Positions 47,395 through 57,287 of a stretch of DNA of 64,000 nt are shown here, piece by piece. Position numbers and translations under genes: made by a program. Within the stretch, counting starts at the first letter, position 1, and each line of letters starts with the position of its first letter. This DNA is from Syntrophomonadaceae bacterium (GTDB lineage: Bacteria > Bacillota > Syntrophomonadia > Syntrophomonadales > DTU052), in assembly GCA_012728655.1 (NCBI GenBank), contig JAAYEQ010000041.1, positions 1 through 64,000 on the forward strand, given 5' to 3'. The notes under the pieces were generated by a model. The model was not told where the DNA came from. It made no database searches and saw only the letters and a list, made by a program, of their open reading frames with translations.

Positions 47395-48717
47395 ATGAAC
47401 AAATGGAAGGAGATGTACAAATCTAAATTAACCACTCCCGATGAAGCTGTTAAACTCATTGAACCGGGCGACTATGTGATGCTTCCCTTTGCCAATGGAA
47501 TTCCGCCGGCACTGTTGGAGGCTCTGGCCTCCCGACTCAGGAATGGGGATCTGAGCGACATACATTTTTTCGGCGGACTGACAGTCCAGGACAGCAGCAT
47601 ATTTGATTTTGATCTGGCCCCCAAAATGCTGCTCGAAGCCAACTTCCTGGGCGCACAGTTGCGCAAGGGAACCCAGGAAGGGGTATTCACCTTTAACCCG
47701 ATGCGGCTTTCCGAGTACGTCCCCATCATGCTTGCACGTCAAATGAACGGGGTAATTGTGCAGAGAGTGGCGCCCATGGATAAACACGGATTCTTAAGTA
47801 CCGGGACCGATTGTGAGTACATCTGGGAGGTATTCAAGAAACACCCCCGCAAACCGAAGCTCATCCTGGAGGTTAACGAGTACATGCCCCGGACATTGGG
47901 CAACAACCAGTTTCACATATCGGAAGTCAGTGCGTTAATTGAACACAACACCCCACTGGTGTCACTCCCTCCCAACGAAATTACAGACGTCGACAGGGCC
48001 ATTGCCGGTTACATAGCCGAAATGGTTGAGGATGAATCCTGTCTGCAGTTGGGAATCGGACGCATCCCCAACGCGGTGGCACAGTTTCTAAAAGACAAAC
48101 GTGACTTGGGAGTCCATACCGAGATGCTGGTCGATTCCATGGTTGATCTTTATGAGGCCGGCGCCATTACCTGCGCCAAAAAGAATTTTATGCCCAACCG
48201 TTGGATTGCGACCTTTGCTTTGGGCTCGCAAAAACTGTATGACTTTATCGACGACAACCCGATGGTATGGATGTTGTCCGCCGCCTGGGTTAATGACCCC
48301 AACAATATTGCCAAAAACGACCGCATGGTATCGGTCAACTCCACCCTGGAGGTTGACCTCACCGGGCAATGCAACTCCGAATCGATCGGCTATCGGCAGT
48401 ATTCGGGTACCGGCGGCCAGTTGGATTTTGTCCAGGGCGCGGTCCGTTCCCGTGGCGGCAAGTCCTTCTTAACCCTGTACTCCACCTATACCGACAAAGA
48501 GGGCAATCTCAGGTCGCGGATTGTTCCGCGTTTAAGCGACGGCGCTACCGTAACCGTTCCCCGCACCGATGTTCAGTATGTAGTGACGGAATACGGTGTA
48601 GCCTGCCTCAAAGGGAAACACATCCGCCAGCGGGTCCAAGAACTGATCAACATAGCTCATCCTGATTTTCGCGATTACCTGCGCTCGGAAGCCCGCCGCA
48701 TGAATTTCATCCCGTAG
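47395..48717 (+). CDS. Acetyl-CoA hydrolase/transferase family CoA-transferase (second copy)
   Basis: LQLGIGRIPNAVAQFL, CNSESIGYRQYSGTGGQLDFVQGAVRSRGGKS; RBS GGGGAG. Confidence 0.92.
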   Translation: MNKWKEMYKSKLTTPDEAVKLIEPGDYVMLPFANGIPPALLEALASRLRNGDLSDIHFFGGLTVQDSSIFDFDLAPKMLLEANFLGAQLRKGTQEGVFTFNPMRLSEYVPIMLARQMNGVIVQRVAPMDKHGFLSTGTDCEYIWEVFKKHPRKPKLILEVNEYMPRTLGNNQFHISEVSALIEHNTPLVSLPPNEITDVDRAIAGYIAEMVEDESCLQLGIGRIPNAVAQFLKDKRDLGVHTEMLVDSMVDLYEAGAITCAKKNFMPNRWIATFALGSQKLYDFIDDNPMVWMLSAAWVNDPNNIAKNDRMVSVNSTLEVDLTGQCNSESIGYRQYSGTGGQLDFVQGAVRSRGGKSFLTLYSTYTDKEGNLRSRIVPRLSDGATVTVPRTDVQYVVTEYGVACLKGKHIRQRVQELINIAHPDFRDYLRSEARRMNFIP

Positions 48718-48744
48718 ATTAATTGAAAGGCAGACCGAATAAAG

Positions 48745-48778
48745 CCGACATTCGCGGCCACCAGGCCGCGTCTGTCGG
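48745..48778. terminator. Hairpin between convergent CoA-transferase and PBP genes
   Basis: CCGACA-ttc-GCGGCC-acca-GGCCGC-gtc-TGTCGG. Confidence 0.45.
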
Positions 48779-48809
48779 TAATTTGTTATCAGTGCTGGAA
48801 TAGTCCCAG

Positions 48810-50504
48810 CTACCTGCCTGCCTGCGGCAGGTACATTTTCGCCATTCCGGCGGCAATCTCCCGAAAAACCGGAGCGGCATTGCGCCCTCCGCTTTGACCA
48901 TGTTCCACTAAAACCGCTATTACCCACTGCGGGTTCTCCACCGGAAAATAGCCGACAAACCAGGTATCCAGGATCTCTTCTCCCGATTCGGTATACTGCC
49001 CGGTCTGGCTGGTCGCGGTCTTGCCCCCGCATCCGATCCCCGGGAGGTAGGCGTTGCGCCCGGTTCCAGTAGTGGTAACCAGCTTGAGGTACTCACACAG
49101 AGTGCCAGCGGTTGCCGGGCTGATCACCTGTTCCCCGGGGTCACTCGGCAGCAATTCAACAATCTGCTCCCCCTCACGCACCTCTCGAACCAGGCGCGGT
49201 CTCTTATACACTCCGTTGTCAACCACGGTAGCCACCATATTGGCCACCTGCAGGGGAGTCATCATGACCCCCTGCTGCCCCAGGGATGCGTTGCCCAGGG
49301 CCGGGCGGCCGTAATCAATTTGCAGGCGGCTGTCACCCTGGGCGTTCTCATACCCGATTATATCGCGTTCAAACAGCCTAGCCCGGTTGCAGAAATCCAG
49401 CAGCCGGCTGCGCCCCACCCGGATTCCGATCTCAATAAAGGCTGCATTACAGCTTTCTGCCAGGGCCCGGGGGGTGGAAATCTCTCCGTGCCCGGATGTT
49501 TTCCAGCATGGGATTACCGTTTTTTCTGAAAACCTGAAGTAACCGGGGCAATTAAATATCTCATCAGATCTCAGCAAGTCGTTTTCCATGGCCGCTGCGG
49601 CTACTGCTATTTTAAAGATCGAACCGGGATAGAACGCTGTAAGGGCCCGGTTTAACTGACACCCGGTATCCGTTGTATAGCTCTCGGGGTCGTAGGGATT
49701 GTACGCCGGGCGGCTGACCATGGCCAGGATATCGCGGCTGGCAATATCCAGGATCACCACCGCTCCGGTGCGAATGTGTCTGTCGACGATGTCCTCGGTC
49801 ATCTCCTGTATCCCGCGGTCAATGGTGGTTACCACATCCCGGGCGGCTTTTCGGCTGGAAGCCAGTTTGAGCGGTATCCCGGAGATGGCATTCCCCATGG
49901 CATCAACCACCCTTTGAAGCTGTTTGGGATGGGAACGGGCCCTCAGGTCATTCTCATAGCGTATCTCGAGACCGGAGCTGCCCACCACCCGCGCATTCTC
50001 TTCCGGGCTCGCCGGGCTAAGACTCCCCAGGAGATGAATAAACCTGCCGTCCTCCCGGTAACGCCTCTGAACCTGTACTACCAGGATCCCGTCTACTGCG
50101 GCCAACTCCTGTCTGGTTTTTTTGTCATCAACCGGGAACTTCAGCAAAACCAACGATTCCCGGCGCTTATCCGCTTCCTGCAGACTTTCTTCGATCTTCC
50201 GCGGCTCAGTTCCCAGAATTTCGGCTACCCGGCGGGAAACTTCCTGAAAATCTGCGATCTCATCCGGTATTCCGAAGCAGGCCCAACCCCAACCGGTACC
50301 GGTCAAAGGCCGGCAGTAACGATCCAATATATCACCGCGCCCCGATTCGGGAAACGAGAACCCGCGGGTGCGCATACTGGCAGCCCTCTGGGCCAGTTCG
50401 GGACCCCGCACTATCTGGAAATAAAAAAAACGCCCCGCAATGATCACCAGGAAAAGGCACAGCAGTGACAGGACCAAAAGCATCCTGCGCTTGACCAATG
50501 GCAT
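48810..50504 (-). CDS. Class B penicillin-binding protein (SpoVD/PBP2-like)
   Basis: MPLVKRRMLLVLSLLCLFLVIIAGRFFYFQIV, TTIDRGIQEMTEDIV, YPGSIFKIAVAAAAME, GKTATSQTGQ. Start trimmed from 50732. Confidence 0.9.
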   Translation of the reverse strand: MPLVKRRMLLVLSLLCLFLVIIAGRFFYFQIVRGPELAQRAASMRTRGFSFPESGRGDILDRYCRPLTGTGWGWACFGIPDEIADFQEVSRRVAEILGTEPRKIEESLQEADKRRESLVLLKFPVDDKKTRQELAAVDGILVVQVQRRYREDGRFIHLLGSLSPASPEENARVVGSSGLEIRYENDLRARSHPKQLQRVVDAMGNAISGIPLKLASSRKAARDVVTTIDRGIQEMTEDIVDRHIRTGAVVILDIASRDILAMVSRPAYNPYDPESYTTDTGCQLNRALTAFYPGSIFKIAVAAAAMENDLLRSDEIFNCPGYFRFSEKTVIPCWKTSGHGEISTPRALAESCNAAFIEIGIRVGRSRLLDFCNRARLFERDIIGYENAQGDSRLQIDYGRPALGNASLGQQGVMMTPLQVANMVATVVDNGVYKRPRLVREVREGEQIVELLPSDPGEQVISPATAGTLCEYLKLVTTTGTGRNAYLPGIGCGGKTATSQTGQYTESGEEILDTWFVGYFPVENPQWVIAVLVEHGQSGGRNAAPVFREIAAGMAKMYLPQAGR

Positions 50505-50762
50505 AATCTCCCCGCATCGCCTGATTTGCTGCTTATTTCTAGGTTTTACCTGAGGAATTCGACTTATACACCAGCTCGTCAGGAAATGGTTAAAGCGGGC
50601 ATCGAAGCCGGGCTCCTTTACGGCGTGCCTCAATGAGCAGGGTCCATACAATGCCAAGCAGAGGAAATGGCGGGATACAATGCCTTCTTCTGTCCGAATC
50701 GGAGAGGTTGAAAGCGTATCATGGAAAACCAAGATCCGCTATAGGATGGGGGGGAGTCTATC

Positions 50763-51008
50763 CTAATCGGGAAGAACTTCGACGGGAAAAGGCACGTTGT
50801 CAATTATCGTCAGGGCGTCATCATAGGTGTCCGGAGTTACGTACACCACAACCAAACCGGCCTTGTTGTCAAGGGTGCTCACAACCCCCAGACCGTCATA
50901 ACCCTCGAAGATGCGGTTTAGCCAGTAAATGTTGGACGGTTTCAGCCTGCACTTGATAATCTCTTTTTTCCCCATAGAAACAGCATCCTTTCCGCCAAAT
51001 GTGCTCAT
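50763..51008 (-). CDS. DUF4911-like small protein
   Basis: KKEIIKCRLKPSNIYWLNRIFEGYDGLGVVSTLDNKAGLVVVYVTPDTYDD; overlaps U32 peptidase stop. Confidence 0.75.
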   Translation of the reverse strand: MSTFGGKDAVSMGKKEIIKCRLKPSNIYWLNRIFEGYDGLGVVSTLDNKAGLVVVYVTPDTYDDALTIIDNVPFPVEVLPD

Positions 51009-52234
51009 CCCTCTTCAACAATCTTGCCCACCAGGGTGCCCGGGGTCGGGCAACAGCGGCTGGTGAGCCAGACCATCTGCTGGGGGTGGCGCGCCACCTC
51101 GATCGAATTCAGTTCCTCGTCATACAGTTCCAGGAGCCGTTCGGTCCTGAGCGGCTGATTCGGTTCCAGGTACTCCAGGTGATCACCAATGCCGAAGGGG
51201 GAGCGCTGCTCAACCAGTATGCGCCCATTTTTCTCGTCCACTTCCTTCACTATTCCGCAGAACATTACCCGGCGGGGCGATTCGGTTTTTTCAGTATCCT
51301 GAGCCTCTTCCGGCTTGCCCAGGGCAAACCCGGCAGTAAAAGGGCGGGTAGCCACCCGTTCCAGTTCCCGGGTCCACTCCGGCACACGGTGGGGCATCCC
51401 TTCCATAATGCTGTCGATGGCCTCGCGGTACACCTTGACTACAGACGCCACATAGTAAGGGCTCTTCATCCGGCCTTCGATCTTGAAAGCATCGACCCCG
51501 GCCTCAATCAACCGGGGAATTAGGTCTATCATACACAGGTCCTTGGAATTCATGACATAGCTGCCCCGTTCGTCCTCCATTACCGGGAAATACTGCCCCG
51601 GGCGTTTTTCCTCCACCAGGGCATAACGGTAGCGGCAGGGGTGAGCACACTCGCCCCGGTTGGCACTCCGACCGGTCATCGCCTGTGAGAGCCAGCACCG
51701 GCCCGAGTAGGAGATGCACATGGCCCCGTGTACAAACACCTCCACTTCAATGGGCACGGTCCGCCGGATACGGGCAATTTCATCTATACTAAGTTCCCGG
51801 GCCAGAACCAGCCGGGATGCTCCCTGCTGCCGGTAGAATTCGGCACTCTGAAAGTTCGTGACATTGGCCTGGGTGCTGATGGTTACCGGGAGATCCGGGC
51901 TGAATTCCCGGGCCAGGAGCAGCACCCCCGGATCCGAGACAATAAGTCCATCCACCCCGATGTTGTTCAATTCTTTTAGGTAGGCCGGCATCCGGTCAAT
52001 GTCGCAGTTGTGGGCAAATATGTTGACGGTCACATAGACCCTGCGCCCCGCCCGGTGAGCTATTTCCAGCCCTTTTTCCATTTCCGGCAGGGAAAAATTG
52101 TCGGCCCCGGCACGGAGGCTGAACTCATGCCCTCCCAGGTAAACGGCGTCGGCTCCGAAGTTTATGGCCGCTTTAAGCTTCTCCAGGTTGCCGGCCGGAG
52201 CTACCAGTTCTGGTTTTCGGCGGCTGTTAATCAA
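51005..52234 (-). CDS. U32 family peptidase
   Basis: PELVAPAGNLEKLKAAINFGADAVYLGG, EVFVHGAMCISYSGRCWLSQAMTGRSANRGECAHPCRYRY, DAFKIEGRMKSPYYVA. Confidence 0.95.
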   Translation of the reverse strand: MINSRRKPELVAPAGNLEKLKAAINFGADAVYLGGHEFSLRAGADNFSLPEMEKGLEIAHRAGRRVYVTVNIFAHNCDIDRMPAYLKELNNIGVDGLIVSDPGVLLLAREFSPDLPVTISTQANVTNFQSAEFYRQQGASRLVLARELSIDEIARIRRTVPIEVEVFVHGAMCISYSGRCWLSQAMTGRSANRGECAHPCRYRYALVEEKRPGQYFPVMEDERGSYVMNSKDLCMIDLIPRLIEAGVDAFKIEGRMKSPYYVASVVKVYREAIDSIMEGMPHRVPEWTRELERVATRPFTAGFALGKPEEAQDTEKTESPRRVMFCGIVKEVDEKNGRILVEQRSPFGIGDHLEYLEPNQPLRTERLLELYDEELNSIEVARHPQQMVWLTSRCCPTPGTLVGKIVEEG

Positions 52235-53268
52235 TTTGATTTCCCCCGGTTCTCATTCTTCGCTTTCAGGTGTTCGGAATAGGTCTTGGAAAACACGTGA
52301 TGACCGTCAGGGGTCGCCACATAGTAATAGTAATCATGTTCCTCCGGCTGCAGAGCCGCAGAAATGCTGGCTGCTCCCGGTGAGGCAATAGGCCCCGGGG
52401 GCAATCCGGTGTTGCGATAGGTGTTATAGGGGGAGTCAACCTCAAGGTCCTTATAGGTAACCCGCTCCTTATGACCACCCAAGCTGTAAAGTACAGTAGC
52501 GTCCACCTGCAGCGGCATGCCCTCCCGCAGGCGATTGTATATCACCCCGGCGATGCGCCGCCTCTCCGAATCGAACAGGGCCTCCTTCTCCACCATGGAG
52601 GCTACGGTCACCACCTGATAGACGGACAGCCCCTTTTGGCGGGCAAGCTCGGCAAACTCCCGGTTCCACACCTCGCTGAACCTTTTCAGCATCAGTTCAA
52701 TCATCTGGTCAGCGGTGGTATCATGCCGTATGTAGTAAGTATCGGGGTAGAGAAACCCCTCCAGACGATTCTCCCGCATTGGTATATCCCGCAGAAACGG
52801 ATAATCCCGGCTGCGCAACACAGCCTTGTCCCACTCTTCCGGAGTACAGATGCCTTTGGCCGTAAAAAGCTCTTTCATCTGCTGCAGGGTGTAGCCTTCA
52901 GGTATGGTTATCCTCATGCTGGCCACCCGGCCGGCTACCAGGTCATCGACGATGTCGGACATCGATTGGCTGCGGCGAAATTGGTACACCCCGGCCTTGA
53001 TCTTGGAATCGTATCCCCGCAGTCGGCAATACCATACGAAAAACTCCTTATTCCTGATCAACTCGTGATCGGCCAGGATGGCTGCCACCTGCTGGGTGCT
53101 GGTGTTCCCGGGAATGTTAACCTCGATGGCGGTCTTGTCAAAAGGGTTTACCGGCGCCAGGCAGCGGTTGAACTGGCGCACGGAAAACCAAACAACCACC
53201 AAAACCACCAGCAAAAACAATGATATTAACACCTTTTTTCCGCTATGGGCGCCAAGATCGTTAGCCAT
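52231..53268 (-). CDS. mltG: Endolytic transglycosylase MltG
   Basis: ITIPEGYTLQQM, RLEGFLYPDTY, VVTVASMVEKEA, RIAGVIYNRLREGMPLQVDATVLYSLG, NTYRNTGLPPGPIASPGAASI. Confidence 0.95.
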   Translation of the reverse strand: MANDLGAHSGKKVLISLFLLVVLVVVWFSVRQFNRCLAPVNPFDKTAIEVNIPGNTSTQQVAAILADHELIRNKEFFVWYCRLRGYDSKIKAGVYQFRRSQSMSDIVDDLVAGRVASMRITIPEGYTLQQMKELFTAKGICTPEEWDKAVLRSRDYPFLRDIPMRENRLEGFLYPDTYYIRHDTTADQMIELMLKRFSEVWNREFAELARQKGLSVYQVVTVASMVEKEALFDSERRRIAGVIYNRLREGMPLQVDATVLYSLGGHKERVTYKDLEVDSPYNTYRNTGLPPGPIASPGAASISAALQPEEHDYYYYVATPDGHHVFSKTYSEHLKAKNENRGKSN

Positions 53269-53372
53269 AAATCCTCCAATAAATCCAAAGCCCGAACAGT
53301 CTTATTTATTAAGGTTTCATTAGGGTGCTTCCATTTACCTGCCAATCCGGGTTGGCATCCCGGTGACCCCCA

Positions 53373-54944
53373 TCAATGCTGTCCACCGACTTCCGGCTCG
53401 GGATGCGGACTGTCGGGTTCGTCGGGGTCGGCTGCCGGTTCCTCAGGCTCCACCGGTTCCCCCGGAACTTCGGGTTGGGGTTCTGCCGGATCGGTTGCCG
53501 GGTCTTGCGGGGTCGGTTCTCCAGGTTCCGGTGCCGGCTCACCTGGGCCAGGCGGTTCGGGAATTTCCTGTGCCGGCGGTTCCGGCTCCGGAGAAACCGG
53601 CAATTTGGTCCCTACCAGAATCAACTTGTGCAGGGGTTGGTAGACATCAGTCGACAGCAGTTCACGTTTTAACATCCGTCCGTTTTCATCAAACACGGTC
53701 CGGTAAGTTCGGACGCGATAACCTTTGGTTCCTTCATGGTCGACCTTCTCCTGGCCGAGCATAAGCTCGGGATCATCCTTACGTATCTCCTTGAAATCGG
53801 TTACCCCGATAATCTCACGTTCTATTTTGACTTTTACTGCAGGTCCGCTGCGCCGGCCGAGGAGCTGCACCGTGAGTTTGCCGCCCTGCACGCCGGTTTT
53901 GATAATGATGGGACTATCGGTGTCGTTCTTAAACCGCAGATCCTTCCCCCCGTAGGTTACAGTCGCGTCGGTTCCTACCGGAACATAATCCACCGCCACG
54001 CTGTGGTTGTGGCGTTCGACTATCGGAAGATTAGCCAACAGCGCCGCGTTGTAGAGCGTGGATGATACCTGGCAAATGCCGCCGCCAATTCCGGGTTTGA
54101 ATTCGTTCTGCAGGATTATCAAGGCCTCCTTATAACCGGTGCTGAACTCCCGCGGACCCACGGCGGTATTGAATGAAAACTCCTGCCCCGGCGGGATCAC
54201 GGCACCATTCAGGGTGGAAGCCGCTATGCGCAGGTTGGATGAGCGATTTATATTCTGCGTATTGAAGTAGGTGGAAAATGTGCTCAATTCCACCAGGTTG
54301 TCAATACCCGACGGATCCACACTGACGGATTCGTAGCCGACAACCAAGGGGGCAGTTATCTTTTTCTCTCCGGTGTAGTACATGGGCAGGGATTTAAACG
54401 TCGCCTCCGGATCAACTCTGAATCCGCTCTGGCCGGGCACAAGAATGGGATTGCCGTTCTCATCCCATTTCACCCGCGAAATCTTAACCGGGTCTTCCAT
54501 GGAATCCATAATGTGGGACATGAACTGATCGTATTTTTCCCGGTCATATTCGATGGGGATTCTCAGCGGATAATCGCGCCGCTGGTGATGGCGAATCCGA
54601 GCCCACAGCCCCCGTCGTTCTTCCTGTTCCATGATTTGATCCACAAACATGGCCACCTGGAGTTTGGCCCCCAGGTCCTCCGCCTTTATGGTATAAGTCA
54701 TATCTGAAGCGGGTGAGGCGGTAAAAACGTACTCGACCTCACCAAATTCATCCGTCTGGCCGCTTATCACACTGACCGCTTCCTCCCGACCCAGCCCGCT
54801 CAGGTCCTGACTGGCTACAAAGGTTCCCTGAGGAAAAGCATCCCCGGCCAAAAGATACTGGCTGGCAAACAAAGAACTGCCAGCCATTATGCCGAGGACA
54901 ATCGCGGCAATAATTATCGGCACATATCGGCGCCAGACCGACAA
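53373..54944 (-). CDS. VanW family protein with Pro/Glu-rich C-terminal tail
   Basis: FSTYFNTQNINRSSNLRIAASTLNGAVIPPGQEFSFNTAVGPRE, GIGGGICQVSSTLYNAALLANLPIVERHNHS. Likely TTG start at 54944 after GGGAGGGG. Confidence 0.9.
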   Translation of the reverse strand: MSVWRRYVPIIIAAIVLGIMAGSSLFASQYLLAGDAFPQGTFVASQDLSGLGREEAVSVISGQTDEFGEVEYVFTASPASDMTYTIKAEDLGAKLQVAMFVDQIMEQEERRGLWARIRHHQRRDYPLRIPIEYDREKYDQFMSHIMDSMEDPVKISRVKWDENGNPILVPGQSGFRVDPEATFKSLPMYYTGEKKITAPLVVGYESVSVDPSGIDNLVELSTFSTYFNTQNINRSSNLRIAASTLNGAVIPPGQEFSFNTAVGPREFSTGYKEALIILQNEFKPGIGGGICQVSSTLYNAALLANLPIVERHNHSVAVDYVPVGTDATVTYGGKDLRFKNDTDSPIIIKTGVQGGKLTVQLLGRRSGPAVKVKIEREIIGVTDFKEIRKDDPELMLGQEKVDHEGTKGYRVRTYRTVFDENGRMLKRELLSTDVYQPLHKLILVGTKLPVSPEPEPPAQEIPEPPGPGEPAPEPGEPTPQDPATDPAEPQPEVPGEPVEPEEPAADPDEPDSPHPEPEVGGQH

Positions 54945-55004
54945 TTTATTCCCCTCCCAAGAACACAATTAGGGTTATGGCAATAAAGAAGCCGCAAGGC
55001 TTCT

Positions 55005-55325
55005 TTATTCAAACTCTTCGCTTTCCGCCAATTCCTGCCAGGCGTCGGCCACCTTCTCCCATTCCTCATCATCTTCGATGTCGGTCAGGTACATATTGCC
55101 TTCCTCATCGTAGATGGCCCTTAAAATTACAATTTCGACCTCCTCATCCTCCTCATCGTCCATCTCTTCATCGATGGGCGCGGCGACAACGTAGTTGTTG
55201 CCATCCATTTCCAGTTCGGCGATAAGCTCGAAGGGATGTTCCTGTCCCTCGTCATCGATCAAGATCAGAACCTCAAACTCTTCGCCATCATACTCCAGGT
55301 CATCACGAAAATCGTCTCTTGCCAC
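55005..55325 (-). CDS. DUF1292 domain protein
   Basis: Acidic protein, EFEVLILIDDEGQEHPFELIAELEMDGNNYVVAAPID ... EVEIVILRAIYDEEGN. Confidence 0.85.
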   Translation of the reverse strand: MARDDFRDDLEYDGEEFEVLILIDDEGQEHPFELIAELEMDGNNYVVAAPIDEEMDDEEDEEVEIVILRAIYDEEGNMYLTDIEDDEEWEKVADAWQELAESEEFE

Positions 55326-55395
55326 TGCTCCACCCCAATTCTTTTAATTAACAAATAAATTGTATTTGTCATTCCTTTACCTTGTCAATCGCACC

Positions 55396-55833
55396 TCATT
55401 TATTATTCCCAGCTTTGCGGTCCAGGTAAGCCTGCAGTATATAAACGGCCGCCAGCTTGTCGATAACCCGACGCCGCCGGCTGCGTCGAACGTTGGCCGC
55501 AATTAAAGTACCTTCCACCGCTCTGGTGCTCAGACGCTCATCCTGGTACTCCACCGGGATCCCCAACTCCCGGGAAATGAGCTCACCGAATTCCTGTACT
55601 TCCCTGGCTTTATCCCCCAGGGTGCCGTCCATGTTGCGGGGCAGACCCAGGAGCAGACAGGTGGCTCCGTGCTCATCGATCAGCCGGCGCAGAGCGGTCA
55701 AATCACTGGTCCAATTCTGCCGCTCGATAACCCCGATCCCCTGGGCGGTAATTCCCAGCGGATCACTGACCGCCACTCCGATACGTTTTTCCCCTATATC
55801 CAGGGCCAAAATTCTTTCCTTTTTCTCCGACAT
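55396..55833 (-). CDS. ruvX: Holliday junction resolvase-like RuvX/YqgF
   Basis: ILALDIGEKRIGVAVSDPLGITAQG, LLLGLPRNMDGTLGDKA, YQDERLSTRAVE. Start trimmed from 55923. Confidence 0.93.
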   Translation of the reverse strand: MSEKKERILALDIGEKRIGVAVSDPLGITAQGIGVIERQNWTSDLTALRRLIDEHGATCLLLGLPRNMDGTLGDKAREVQEFGELISRELGIPVEYQDERLSTRAVEGTLIAANVRRSRRRRVIDKLAAVYILQAYLDRKAGNNK

Positions 55834-55862
55834 AATTTCCTCAGGCGGCCTGGTATTGGGCC

Positions 55863-56810
55863 TCAGACGATTTTGATACAGAAATCCGGGCAGTACGCAG
55901 CACAATAACCGCATAACGCACACCGGCCTTGATCGGCAACTGTTCTTCCTTGGCGGAGCGATAAGGCCTGATAGCGGCAGACCTCAACACAACTGCCACA
56001 GCCGGTGCACCATGACTCAATGTGCAGTCGGCGTTTGGTACGGCCTACCCTGGACTCCAGTTCAGTATCTCTTACCCCCGAAAACCAGGCAATATTAAGA
56101 TCAACCTCATCCTTGCTCTTCATGCCTATGGCCACCGAAGCCAGCCCGGGAATTTTGCGCACATACTGCAGCGCCTGATAAGCCCGGTTGAGCAGGTTCC
56201 CTCCTCCCAGAGCCTTCATGGCGTACAACCCTTTCCCGCGCAGGCGCGCATACTGGATGGCGGCGGCCATGGCAGTGGGAGTTCCGTCCAAAATACCGAT
56301 TCCGGCTTGATTAATCAGGGGATGAATAACCTCTATCGCCGGGTGATCAGCAGCGGCCATAACCCCGGAAACCGAGTGGGTCGAAATACCTACGGCTCTG
56401 ATTAGCCCCTGCTGCTTGGCCTTGACCAGGTACTCCAGGGCCCCCCGGTGTCCTTCCAGGGTCTTTTCATCCTCTTGCTCATGGAGCATAAATATGTCAA
56501 TAGCGGCCAGGCCCATCTCATCCCGGGCCCTTTCCACACTCTCCTTCATTCCCTGCCAGGTGTAGGCGTAAGACTTCGAAGTGATGAACGGTTTGAATCG
56601 TTTTTTGATGGCCAATGCTTCTCTTATGTAAGGGTAGGTGCCGTAACTCTCGGCGGTGTCCAAAAAATTGATGCCTCTTTCCAGGGCATAGGCTATAACT
56701 TCTGCGCCATCTTGTATGTTGAGGTTGGCCTGCAGGGGGCCAATGGTCAAAACCCCAAAGCAGACGGCCGATACTTTGATGCCGGTATTGCCCAGTATCC
56801 GGTACTCCAA
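55863..56810 (-). CDS. Aldo/keto reductase with C-terminal [4Fe-4S] domain
   Basis: MEYRILGNTGIKVSAVCFG, FLDTAESYG, C-terminal CTGCGSCVEVCRYQAL and CALCGYCAAYCP. Confidence 0.92.
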   Translation of the reverse strand: MEYRILGNTGIKVSAVCFGVLTIGPLQANLNIQDGAEVIAYALERGINFLDTAESYGTYPYIREALAIKKRFKPFITSKSYAYTWQGMKESVERARDEMGLAAIDIFMLHEQEDEKTLEGHRGALEYLVKAKQQGLIRAVGISTHSVSGVMAAADHPAIEVIHPLINQAGIGILDGTPTAMAAAIQYARLRGKGLYAMKALGGGNLLNRAYQALQYVRKIPGLASVAIGMKSKDEVDLNIAWFSGVRDTELESRVGRTKRRLHIESWCTGCGSCVEVCRYQALSLRQGRTVADQGRCALCGYCAAYCPDFCIKIV

Positions 56811-56835
56811 ACCATCACCCCGGTTACCTGCGCTC

Positions 56836-57090
56836 TCATCCTTCCAGGTACTTTCGGATCAGGACCTCCAGAATCTCATCCCGCTCTACCTTGCAGATCA
56901 TGGTGCGAGCATCCTTATAACTGGTGATATAAGCCGGGTCCCCTGAGATCATATATCCTACCAACTGGCTTACCGGGTTATAACCCTTTTCCTGCAAGGC
57001 TTGAAAAACGAACTCTAGAATCGCCGCCACTTTTTCTTTGCTGTCCTTGTCTAACTGGTAACTGGTGGTTTCTTCAAATCCCCCAGACAC
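56836..57090 (-). CDS. IreB family regulatory phosphoprotein (UPF0297)
   Basis: [61 protein letters not shown] start at 57090 with GGGAGGTGGGAG. Confidence 0.93.
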   Translation of the reverse strand: MSGGFEETTSYQLDKDSKEKVAAILEFVFQALQEKGYNPVSQLVGYMISGDPAYITSYKDARTMICKVERDEILEVLIRKYLEG

Positions 57091-57287
57091 TCTCCCACCT
57101 CCCTTTGGAGCAAAGCCAGTTAACAACAATTCCAGGATCTTCTCCTGCCGGTAAATTGACGCCGGTTTCTGTTCCCGTCTCAGGTTTACGCAAATGATTG
57201 GCTCCTTATTCTTTCTTCGTCGGCTGATTTGATTACTCCTCGTCACCGTTCGTGAAAAATGTGTCAATTTCTCGCCCGTAATCAATC

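Noticed and set aside
49776-50468. 230-aa plus-strand ORF
   Set aside because: Antisense shadow of the SpoVD-like penicillin-binding protein.
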